Assembly (NCBI GenBank): GCA_017469605.1
Contig: JAFUGB010000410.1
Coordinates: 1 to 9,529, forward strand
Length of the DNA stretch: 9,529 nucleotides
Source of the DNA: Clostridia bacterium
GTDB taxonomy: Bacteria; Bacillota; Clostridia; Christensenellales; Aristaeellaceae
Reading direction: 5' to 3'
In this document: piece after piece, positions 1-5,579 of the stretch
Position numbering within the stretch: position 1 is the first letter of the stretch
Layout: every line of letters starts with the position of its first letter
Notes under the pieces: generated by a model
What the model saw: only the letters and a program-made list of their open reading frames with translations
Told to the model about the DNA's origin: nothing
The model's database searches: none
Made by a program: the position numbers and the translations under genes

Positions 1-2
1 AA

Positions 3-22
3 CCTTCCCCTCAAGGGGAAGG
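3..22. repeat. Short perfect inverted repeat at window edge
   Basis: Arms of 9 bp (CCTTCCCCT and AGGGGAAGG) are separated by only 2 bases, so the folded form would have about 8 bp and a 4-nt loop. It is the third hairpin behind the solute-binding protein gene that ends at 121. Short C-rich/G-rich palindromes of this look are, as far as I recall, dispersed in many gut Clostridia genomes, but I cannot count copies here. It could equally be a weak terminator or an mRNA 3'-end stabiliser. Confidence 0.5.
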
Positions 23-43
23 CTTTGGATTCTACCGGGAAAA

Positions 44-76
44 GGATACCCCGGAGGAATTTCCTCCGGGGTATTC
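44..76 (-). terminator. Probable terminator behind the binding-protein gene
   Basis: A perfect 14-bp inverted repeat (46-59 with 61-74, extended by a G-U and a G-C pair to 44-76) gives a very stable GC-rich stem with a minimal loop. Read on the minus strand it is followed by CCTTTTCCC, a short U-run of four. It lies about 45 bp behind the stop codon at 121. The U-run is weaker than in a textbook intrinsic terminator, so partial read-through into genes left of the window is possible. Confidence 0.6.
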
Positions 77-83
77 CCCTGAC

Positions 84-101
84 GGAGGAGCGTGCTCCTC
101 T
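84..101. repeat. Hairpin just behind the stop codon of the binding-protein gene
   Basis: GAGGAGC (85-91) and GCTCCTC (94-100) form a perfect 7-bp inverted repeat, with a possible extra G-U pair. It is the first of three hairpins lying between the stop codon at 121 and the window start. It has no U-run on either strand and is more likely a 3'-end structure than a terminator by itself. Confidence 0.4.
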
Positions 102-120
102 CCAGAATGATGATCCGAAA

Positions 121-1470
121 TTAGTCGGCGGTGATTTCGGGATACAGGTCAACCACGGCAGCCTTGAAATCGGCAATAGCGGTGTCCAGATCCTTTTCAT
201 TGGTGGCGTAGGCGTTGACCTGGGTGTCCATGGCGGTGTTGATGTTCTGGTCATAAGCGCTCATGGTGGACACGTCGATCTTGTCCAGCACGTCACGGAA
301 CAGGCTGTAGTGATCCTGGCCGCCCAGGAAGTCGAAGCCGAAGCCGTCGTCGATGATGCTCTTCACAGCGGCGTCGTTGTTCACATAGTCCTTGCTCTTC
401 AGGCAGTAATCCTTCATGCTGTCTTCATTGATGGTGAAGTAGCGGATGATGTCAGCAGCCAGGGGATCGTTGGTGCAGGTGTTGGCCACAGCCAGCCAGG
501 TGCCGCCCCAGTAGTAGGGGATGGGAGGGGTGGTGGCGCGCCAGTCGCCGTAGGTGCCTTCGCCGGGCTGCGTGCCGCCGGAGTTGCCCACCATGGTCCA
601 CTGGATGCCCCAGGTGCTCATGAACAGGCCCAGCACGGAATCGTTGCCCATGGAGGCGTTCCAGGCTTCAGACCAGGGGTTGGCGTTGGCGGTCAGGTTT
701 TCTTCGCGCAGGGTCTTGGCGAAATCGAAGTACCAGGTCACCTGGTCGTCGATCACCAGGTTCAGCTCATCATCCACCCAGGGGCTGGTGCGGTAGGTGC
801 GGATGGCCTGCCAGGCATCGCCGTTGGAGGGGATGATCTTGGTGGCGCCTTCGCTCTTTTCGTTCAGCTCACGGGCAGTGGCCAGGAAGGCATCCCAGTC
901 CTTTACCTTTTCGGCCATCTCTTCAGGAGAGGTGACGCCCAGGTACTTTTCGGCCAGGGAAGCGCGATACATGAACAGGCCAGGAGCAGCCTGCCAGGAG
1001 GAGCCCTTCACAACGCCTTCGGAGTCGGTGGCAACCTGCACGGTGTACTCATACTGGCCGGCCATTTCCTCAGCGGTGATGCCAACGCTCTCGATGGGGC
1101 GGGTGTATTCAGAATCAACATACTTCAGAGCATAGTCGGCTTCCATCAGGAACATATCGATGTGGGAGCCGTTCTGCAGCGCCTGATCCAGCTTGGCCTG
1201 GTAGTTGCCGTCGTCGTTGGGGTTGATGACGAACTCCAGCTTGTCGCCGTTGGCGAAGGTGACGTTGCCGTCAGCGTCCACGGTGCCGCCGGTGGCGGGG
1301 ATGTAGTAGTTCTTCAGCATGCCCAGGAATTCATCGTTCCAGGCATAAATGGTGAAGGTTTCGCCGGTCGCGGGCACGTCGAAGGTGGTGGTGAACACAT
1401 CTTCGGCGGAAGCGATGGCGATGCTGCCAATCATCATGACGGCCAGCAGCAGGGCAAACAGCTTCTTCAT
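121..1470 (-). CDS. Extracellular solute-binding protein of a carbohydrate (CUT1-type) ABC transporter
   Basis: This 449-residue protein should capture a sugar or other polar solute outside the membrane and deliver it to a MalF/MalG-type permease pair. The start at 1470 is chosen because AGGAGG lies 10 nt upstream and because a Sec signal peptide (MKKLFALLLAVMM..., about 22 residues, ending in A-S-A) begins there; the longer in-frame start at 1527 adds only a charged, unconvincing leader. There is no lipobox cysteine. The mature part has the usual length of family 1 binding proteins, many Trp/Tyr/Asp residues as in sugar-binding clefts, and a late GGTWLAVANTCTNDPLAAD stretch matching the conserved 'GG..WAI....k.peaA' region of these proteins. 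No permease gene follows within the window. Control by the LacI-type repressor encoded upstream is likely, because its putative operators flank this promoter. The substrate cannot be told from sequence. Confidence 0.88.
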   Translation of the reverse strand: MKKLFALLLAVMMIGSIAIASAEDVFTTTFDVPATGETFTIYAWNDEFLGMLKNYYIPATGGTVDADGNVTFANGDKLEFVINPNDDGNYQAKLDQALQNGSHIDMFLMEADYALKYVDSEYTRPIESVGITAEEMAGQYEYTVQVATDSEGVVKGSSWQAAPGLFMYRASLAEKYLGVTSPEEMAEKVKDWDAFLATARELNEKSEGATKIIPSNGDAWQAIRTYRTSPWVDDELNLVIDDQVTWYFDFAKTLREENLTANANPWSEAWNASMGNDSVLGLFMSTWGIQWTMVGNSGGTQPGEGTYGDWRATTPPIPYYWGGTWLAVANTCTNDPLAADIIRYFTINEDSMKDYCLKSKDYVNNDAAVKSIIDDGFGFDFLGGQDHYSLFRDVLDKIDVSTMSAYDQNINTAMDTQVNAYATNEKDLDTAIADFKAAVVDLYPEITAD

Positions 1471-1558
1471 AGGGATGTTTCCTCCTTTTAATTTGCGGAT
1501 AAACCGCTGTTTTCTCAAACGGCACACACGCCGCGAAGAGACATGATTGATTTGGGCT

Positions 1559-1588
1559 TTTTTATGCCACTAAAACGTTTTCTGTCAA
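1559..1588 (-). promoter_or_regulatory. Possible second promoter P2 of the binding-protein gene
   Basis: A perfect -35 TTGACA (1588-1583, minus strand) is followed after 18 nt by TAAAAA (1564-1559). The -10 box is weaker than in P1. If used, the operator at 1570-1582 sits in its spacer, an ideal place for direct repression. I am unsure that both promoters are active. Confidence 0.4.
1570..1582. promoter_or_regulatory. LacI-family operator O1 (binding-protein promoter)
   Basis: The palindrome AAAACGTTTT with a central CpG is typical of LacI/GalR-family operators. The 13-bp string CTAAAACGTTTTC is identical to the site in the repressor's own promoter at 2709-2721. It lies just downstream of P1 and inside the spacer of candidate P2, so repressor binding should block transcription of the binding-protein gene. 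Confidence 0.75.
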
Positions 1589-1598
1589 GGACAAAGCT

Positions 1599-1627
1599 AT
1601 TGTAACACACCCATTCCAAAAAGTAAA
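1599..1627 (-). promoter_or_regulatory. Sigma-A promoter P1 of the binding-protein gene
   Basis: On the minus strand, -35 TTTACT (1627-1622) is followed after 17 nt by -10 TACAAT (1604-1599), close to consensus in both boxes and spacing. Transcription would start near 1592, giving a leader of about 120 nt. The operator at 1570-1582 would then lie at roughly +10 to +22. An imperfect AAACCGTTT at 1625-1633 overlaps the -35 box and could be a degenerate operator. Confidence 0.65.
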
Positions 1628-1659
1628 CCGTTTTTTTGGCCTTTTTAGCAAAAAATTTC

Positions 1660-1670
1660 AAACGTTTTAG
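1660..1670. promoter_or_regulatory. LacI-family operator O2 (upstream site)
   Basis: AAACGTTTTAG shares 11 bp with the other two sites, in the opposite orientation. It lies between the repressor stop codon and promoter P1. Its palindrome centre is 87 bp from that of O1, near eight helical turns, a spacing that would allow a DNA loop between two repressor dimers. The looping is inference. Confidence 0.6.
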
Positions 1671-1672
1671 TT

Positions 1673-2683
1673 TTACGCGAAAACCCTGCCCACCGTTTCC
1701 CCCGCAATCAGGCGGCACGGAATTACGCTGTCCATTGCAGGCATCCTGTCCTCCACCAGGGCAACCAGCTGCCGGGCGGCCTCCTGGCCCACGCGCGGCG
1801 CGTCCTGGTATACCGTGGTAAGCCGGGGATAGAAGGACTGCATCTGTTCAATGCCGTCAAAGCCCGCCAGCGAAATATCCTCCGGCACCCGCAGTCCGGC
1901 CTCGGAGCAGGCCCGCAGGGCCCCCATGGCCGAATAATCGTCGCAGATCAGCACGCAGGTGGGACGGTTCTTCAGCCTGAGCATGGACGCCATGACCCTG
2001 TATACCTGATCGGGCTTGGTATATTCGCCGGGAACGACGTATTCGGGCGGCACATCAAGCCCCAGCCTTTGCGCCGATTCCAGGAAGGCCCTGTAGCGCA
2101 CATCGGTAACCGCGCTTCTGCCGCCGTAAATATAGGCGATGCGCCGGTGTCCCATGCGGTAAACGTATTCCACCAGCTGGTGCATGCCCGATTTGTTATC
2201 GGAAAATACGCAGGGATTCCCCTCAAAATTGTGATCTATGGTGATCACCGGAATGGCGCTGCGCACCAGCTCCATCACCTCGGGCTGTTCAAAATCGGTG
2301 CAGGCCACGCAAACGCCGTCCACTTCCCGGTAGCGGCAGTGGTCCAGGTAGGTGATCCGCCCGTTGCCCATGCGATGGCCGATGAAGGTGATATCATAGC
2401 CCAGCCGCTCGGCCTCACGCTTGAAATGCTCCAGCACCACCGAGAAAAAGGGATGGGTCAGGCCGCTTTGGCTGTCGTCGCTGAAAAGCACGCCCAGGTT
2501 ATAGCTGCGCCCCGATTTGAGCGCCCGGGCATGGGCATTGGGATGATAATCCAGCTCCTTGGCCGCGCGGAGCACCGCCGCGCGGGTGGCGTCGCTGATA
2601 TCGCTGTAGCCGTTCAGCGCCTTGCTGACGGCTGACATGGAAAGTCCACAGTATTCCGCCAGCTCTTTGATGGTAACGCTCAT
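1673..2683 (-). CDS. LacI/GalR-family transcriptional repressor
   Basis: This 336-residue DNA-binding regulator has the standard family length. Residues 3-22 (TIKELAEYCGLSMSAVSKAL) are the N-terminal helix-turn-helix. DYHPNAHARALKSG near residues 45-58 is the hinge helix that enters the minor groove at the central CpG. The remainder is a periplasmic-binding-protein-like effector domain with family landmarks such as IDHNF, GHRRIAYIYG, RVPEDISLAGFDG and a C-terminal PRLTTVYQ. The start at 2683 is chosen over 2737 because GGAGGAGGG precedes it and the helix-turn-helix starts directly after. The gene lies 202 bp upstream of the binding-protein gene on the same strand, and I see no clear intrinsic terminator between them, so some co-transcription is possible. 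A matching operator at its own transcription start points to autoregulation. The effector is unknown, presumably the sugar or a derivative handled by the neighbouring binding protein. Confidence 0.93.
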   Translation of the reverse strand: MSVTIKELAEYCGLSMSAVSKALNGYSDISDATRAAVLRAAKELDYHPNAHARALKSGRSYNLGVLFSDDSQSGLTHPFFSVVLEHFKREAERLGYDITFIGHRMGNGRITYLDHCRYREVDGVCVACTDFEQPEVMELVRSAIPVITIDHNFEGNPCVFSDNKSGMHQLVEYVYRMGHRRIAYIYGGRSAVTDVRYRAFLESAQRLGLDVPPEYVVPGEYTKPDQVYRVMASMLRLKNRPTCVLICDDYSAMGALRACSEAGLRVPEDISLAGFDGIEQMQSFYPRLTTVYQDAPRVGQEAARQLVALVEDRMPAMDSVIPCRLIAGETVGRVFA

Positions 2684-2708
2684 GGGCCCTCCTCCTGTCA
2701 CATTATAT

Positions 2709-2721
2709 CTAAAACGTTTTC
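2709..2721. promoter_or_regulatory. LacI-family operator O3 (repressor autoregulation)
   Basis: CTAAAACGTTTTC is identical to the site at 1570-1582. It begins at the predicted start point of the repressor transcript (about 2721) and covers the first dozen transcribed bases, consistent with negative autoregulation. Confidence 0.75.
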
Positions 2722-2727
2722 GTTTAT

Positions 2728-2756
2728 AATATAGCATTAATCTGGTGGGATGTCAA
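2728..2756 (-). promoter_or_regulatory. Sigma-A promoter of the LacI-family repressor gene
   Basis: On the minus strand a perfect -35 TTGACA (2756-2751), a 17-nt spacer and -10 TATATT (2733-2728) form a near-consensus promoter. The predicted start is near 2721, giving a leader of about 40 nt before the start codon at 2683. Confidence 0.8.
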
Positions 2757-2760
2757 CCAT

Positions 2761-2790
2761 TTATATCATGAAAAGGGTGTTATATCCTGA
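2761..2790. repeat. Paired direct repeat TTATATCNTGA in the divergent control region
   Basis: TTATATCATGA (2761-2771) and TTATATCCTGA (2780-2790) agree at 10 of 11 positions and start 19 bp apart, about two helical turns, so a protein could bind both from one DNA face. They sit just upstream of the repressor promoter and about 45-75 bp upstream of the exporter -35 box. No known regulator is recognised. Confidence 0.4.
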
Positions 2791-2815
2791 TTCGATCCCA
2801 AATTTTAAGTCCGCG

Positions 2816-2829
2816 TTTTTTGCAAAAAA
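2816..2829. repeat. Perfect 14-bp AT-rich palindrome upstream of the exporter promoter
   Basis: TTTTTTGCAAAAAA ends three bases before the -35 box of the exporter gene. It could be an operator for an unknown dimeric regulator or an A/T-tract element aiding RNA polymerase. A palindrome built of A and T runs can also arise by chance in AT-rich control DNA. Confidence 0.4.
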
Positions 2830-2832
2830 GAT

Positions 2833-2860
2833 TTGACAAACCCCAAAAAATCGGTAAAAT
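2833..2860 (+). promoter_or_regulatory. Sigma-A promoter of the MATE-kinase fusion gene
   Basis: A perfect -35 TTGACA (2833-2838), a 16-nt spacer and -10 TAAAAT (2855-2860) predict a start near 2867, about 130 nt before the GTG start codon. The -35 boxes of this and the divergent repressor promoter are about 76 bp apart. Confidence 0.75.
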
Positions 2861-2891
2861 AAAGAATACAGCGTGTGGCTAACAGCGTAAA

Positions 2892-2942
2892 TCCAACTGT
2901 GGCCGGCGCTTTTCTTGTGTTCATGACGCCTGCCGCAGCGGA
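2892..2942 (+). promoter_or_regulatory. Structured leader hairpin of the MATE-kinase mRNA
   Basis: Within the leader, 2897-2908 can pair with 2927-2938 over 12 positions with one G-U pair and one mismatch. The loop can form a further small stem (2913-2917 with 2922-2926), and the base can add three pairs outside a small bulge (2892-2894 with 2940-2942). A U-run (2964-2970) and the AGGAGG ribosome binding site (2982-2987) follow. The element is too long and too stable to ignore, but I do not recognise a known riboswitch class such as fluoride, preQ1, guanidine or ZTP. Its function is unknown. Confidence 0.45.
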
Positions 2943-2996
2943 ACCAGCTGATGGACAGACGTTATTTTTTTGTCGCTTGGCAGGAGGAAAAGCATT

Positions 2997-5030
2997 GTGG
3001 AACACAAGGAAAACAATTTTCTGGAACAGGAGCCCGTGGGCAAGCTGATGATGAAATATGCCGTGCCCTGCATCATTTCGCTGCTGGTGGCGGCGCTGTA
3101 TAACATCGTAGATCAAATCTTCATCGCCAACGCTACCTACCTGGGCTCCTACGGCAACGCGGCCAACACCGTGGTATTCCCGCTGACGGTGGTGGCCCTG
3201 GCCATCGCCGTGATGATCGGGGACGGCGCGTGCGCCTTCGTTTCCATCAGCCTGGGCGCCGGCAAAAAGGAGGACGCCCACAAGTCCATCGGCAGCGCGG
3301 TGGTGCTGTGCATCGGCCTCAGCCTGCTCGTTACCGCCAGTTACCTGATCTTTGCCAACAGCATCCTCACCGCGTTCGGCGGGCGGGTGAACGGCGAAAC
3401 CTTCCGGCAGGCCCAAAGCTATTTCTTCTGGATCACCGTGGGCCTTCCCTTTTATATGTTTGGCCAGGCCATGAACCCCATCATCCGCTCGGACGGAAGC
3501 CCCAAATTCGCCATGGTCTCCACCCTGGCCGGCGCGCTGGTGAACATCATCCTGGACCCCATCTTCATCTTCGTGTTCAAATGGGGCATGATGGGCGCGG
3601 CGCTGGCCACCATTCTGGGGCAGATCCTGACGGCTGTCCTGGCCATCTGGTACCTGTGCCACATGAAGGCCGTGAAGCTGCAAAAGGACAGCTTCGGACT
3701 GCATTTGGGCCTGGCCCGGCAGTACCTGGCCCTGGGCATGACCAGCTTCCTGTCGCAAATCTCCCTGGTGGCCGCCATGATGGCCATCAACAACATGATC
3801 CGGAAATACGGCGCGCTGGATGCGGTATTTTCCCAGCCGGAATACGCCCAGATCCCCATGGCAGTGGTGGGCATCGTGATGAAGTTTTTCCAGATCGTGA
3901 TTTCCATCGCCGTGGGCCTGGCGGCGGGGTGCATCCCCGTGGTGGGGTACAACGTGGGCGCTGGCCGCAGCGACCGGGTGAAGGCGCTGTTTACGCGGCT
4001 TTTGATCTGTGAGTTTTCGGTAGGCGCTGTCGCGCTGATCGTGGTACAGTTCTTCCCCAGGCAATTGATCGGCATTTTCGGCGCGGCCAACGAAAGCCGG
4101 GCGTACACCGATTTTGCCGTCAAGGCTTTCCGCACCTACCTGTGCATGATGCCCCTGGCCACGCTGAACAAGGGCACCTTCATTTACCTGCAGTCGGTGG
4201 GCAAGGCGCTGGCTTCCACCGCCATTTCCCTGATCCGCGAGGTGGTTTTCGGCGTGGGCTTTGCCCTGCTGCTGCCCCTGTGGTTCGGGCTGGACGGCGT
4301 GCTGTATTCCATGCCGGTGTCCGATATATTGACCTTCATTGTGGCCGCGGTCGTCATCGCCGCCACCTACCGGCAGCTGTCCCGGCCCGACGCGCCGCGC
4401 GCAGCCGCGGAAACGAAAACGGCGGTCCCCACCGGCGACGCGCTGACGGACAGGATCGTCACCGTTGGCCGCAGCTATGGCGCCGGCGGCCGCACCATCG
4501 CCCAGCGGGTGGCCAAGGAACTGAATATCCCCTATTACGATTCCCAGCTTTTAGCCAAAGCCGCCCAGGAAAGCGGCCTGAGCGTGAAGTACCTGGAAAG
4601 CCAGGATGAGCAAAGCATCACGGTGCCCACGATTTATCAAAGCATCGGCTTTGGCACCAGGGATTATGTACCCCTGGAGCAGAAAGCCGCCCGGGCCCAG
4701 CGGGAAATCATCGAAAAAATCGCCGCCGAAGGCCCCTGCGTGATCGTGGGACGGCGGGCCGACCTGATCCTGCGGAACAAAGCCAAAACGCTCTCGGTTT
4801 TCATCTGCGCCTCCGAGGAAAGCCGCGTCCGCCACATCATGGAGCGGGAGGGCATGGCCGAAAAGGAAGCCCGGCAGCGCATCGCCAAAGCGGACAAGGA
4901 ACGGTCGGCGTACTACAACCAGGCTTCTTCCTCCAAATGGGGCGAGCCGGGCAGCTATGACCTGTGCGTCAATACCGACAGAATGGACATGGAAACCGCC
5001 GTGCAGCTGATTGTAAACGCGGCGAAATAA
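2997..5030 (+). CDS. MATE-family efflux transporter fused to a cytidylate-kinase-like domain
   Basis: The 677-residue product joins two families. Residues 1 to about 460 are a complete-length MATE exporter: an N-terminal LMMKYAVPCIISLLVAALYN first helix, roughly twelve hydrophobic segments, and the second-half repeat with GCIPVVGYNVGAG. MATE proteins export drugs or metabolites in exchange for Na+ or H+. After a linker rich in Ala, Pro and Thr (about 461-484), residues 485-677 match the Cytidylate_kin2-type P-loop kinase family: VTVGRSYGAGGRTIA (phosphate-binding loop, about 488-502), NIPYYD, VIVGRRADLIL (about 582-592), a KADKERSAYYN lid segment and a YDLCVNTD C-terminal part. MATE termini are normally cytoplasmic, which would put the kinase in the cytoplasm. 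The GTG at 2997 is preferred to the TTG at 2970, because AGGAGG ends 9 nt before it and would otherwise lie inside the gene. Frame and motifs are intact, so this is not decay. The transported substrate and the phosphoryl acceptor are unknown. Confidence 0.9.
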   Translation: MEHKENNFLEQEPVGKLMMKYAVPCIISLLVAALYNIVDQIFIANATYLGSYGNAANTVVFPLTVVALAIAVMIGDGACAFVSISLGAGKKEDAHKSIGSAVVLCIGLSLLVTASYLIFANSILTAFGGRVNGETFRQAQSYFFWITVGLPFYMFGQAMNPIIRSDGSPKFAMVSTLAGALVNIILDPIFIFVFKWGMMGAALATILGQILTAVLAIWYLCHMKAVKLQKDSFGLHLGLARQYLALGMTSFLSQISLVAAMMAINNMIRKYGALDAVFSQPEYAQIPMAVVGIVMKFFQIVISIAVGLAAGCIPVVGYNVGAGRSDRVKALFTRLLICEFSVGAVALIVVQFFPRQLIGIFGAANESRAYTDFAVKAFRTYLCMMPLATLNKGTFIYLQSVGKALASTAISLIREVVFGVGFALLLPLWFGLDGVLYSMPVSDILTFIVAAVVIAATYRQLSRPDAPRAAAETKTAVPTGDALTDRIVTVGRSYGAGGRTIAQRVAKELNIPYYDSQLLAKAAQESGLSVKYLESQDEQSITVPTIYQSIGFGTRDYVPLEQKAARAQREIIEKIAAEGPCVIVGRRADLILRNKAKTLSVFICASEESRVRHIMEREGMAEKEARQRIAKADKERSAYYNQASSSKWGEPGSYDLCVNTDRMDMETAVQLIVNAAK

Positions 5031-5068
5031 CCGCTTTTTGTCTCCATAAATGACTGTATTGCGTCCAA

Positions 5069-5112
5069 AATCCCCGCGGAACTGTACCCATGGTTCTGCG
5101 GGGATTCTTTTT
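5069..5112 (+). terminator. Intrinsic terminator of the MATE-kinase gene
   Basis: A 14-bp stem (5069-5082 with 5093-5106, one G-U pair) with a 10-nt loop is followed by CTTTTT. It starts 39 bp behind the stop codon. This is the most typical rho-independent terminator in the window. Confidence 0.9.
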
Positions 5113-5501
5113 AAGGAAGCATAGGCCAGCAGCAAATCTTCCCGGTGCTTCTTCGCAGCCGCAAAGCATTGCAAATTTTTCAATTTACGCTCAGCAACAT
5201 TGAAAAAAATTTTCTATCGTATTTTTCGACATCCGTATCGCCGGAAAATCTCCGCCCCTCCCTTGACAGAGAGTTACTTGACTTTCATGTTACCGATGCA
5301 TGACGCTCGTACAGATTTTTCCTTTTCGCAAAAATGATCCGGCAATCGGAGAAAAGCTCGCAAGCCTTGGTTTTTTGTAAACCGGCATCGGGGCAAAGAG
5401 CGATGGAGATGCCCGAATGCCTGATAGCGCGGACGGTCAAGCAAGCGGGCGTTCTGCCTCAATGCAGCCTTTATGTTCCCTGTTTTTTTTAAATTTTACA
5501 A
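5113..5501. other. Gene-free intergenic stretch between convergent transcription units
   Basis: About 390 bp separate the exporter terminator from the closing hairpin of the ABC operon. Short open frames here lack a ribosome binding site and resemble no family I know. I see no tRNA, no rRNA and no CRISPR repeat. The contents are an AT-rich inverted repeat near 5173-5213, a small GGTTT/AAACC hairpin around 5369-5383, and an oligo-T run near 5482-5490. It may be a remnant of a lost gene or may hold an unrecognised small RNA. Confidence 0.5.
5173..5213. repeat. AT-rich imperfect inverted repeat
   Basis: AAATTTTTCAAT (5173-5184) faces ATTGAAAAAAATTTT (5199-5213) across a 14-nt loop, with a two-base bulge of extra A. 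It could be a weak bidirectional terminator remnant. No gene is attached to it. Confidence 0.35.
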
Positions 5502-5541
5502 GAATACCCCGCTTTTCCCTGTCTCGAAAAGCGGGGTATTC
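5502..5541 (-). terminator. Large hairpin closing the ABC-transporter operon
   Basis: A perfect 16-bp inverted repeat (5502-5517 with 5526-5541, 8-nt loop) begins 38 bp behind the stop of the last permease gene. On the minus strand it is followed by TTGTAAAATTT, so the U-run is poor; the hairpin may act with Rho or as an RNA 3'-end stabiliser. The outer stem ATACCCCG/CGGGGTAT is shared with the hairpin at 46-74. Confidence 0.6.
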
Positions 5542-5579
5542 GATATGCCGAAGCGTGGCCTGCCGGTCGCGCTCATTCT

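Noticed and set aside
25..1491. A 488-codon open frame on the plus strand opposite the binding-protein gene
   Set aside because: Its translation is rich in Val, His and Gly without family motifs, it has no ribosome binding site, and it mirrors the real gene's codon pattern. It is an antisense shadow in GC-rich DNA.
1572..1581. Reading AAAACGTTTT as a CcpA catabolite-response element
   Set aside because: The flanks do not fit the TG...CA ends of that consensus, while the same string recurs at the local repressor's own promoter. A mixed role cannot be excluded.
2923..3047. A possible upstream frame (ATG at 2923) overlapping the exporter start
   Set aside because: No ribosome binding site precedes it, and the ATG lies inside the leader hairpin, so translation is unlikely.
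2805..4064. A 419-codon open frame on the minus strand opposite the exporter gene
   Set aside because: It is a His/Gln/Gly-rich shadow with no recognisable domain, and it runs through the exporter promoter.
5263..5295. TTGACA at 5263 as a plus-strand promoter in the gene-free gap
   Set aside because: No acceptable -10 box lies 16-18 nt downstream, and no plus-strand gene follows.
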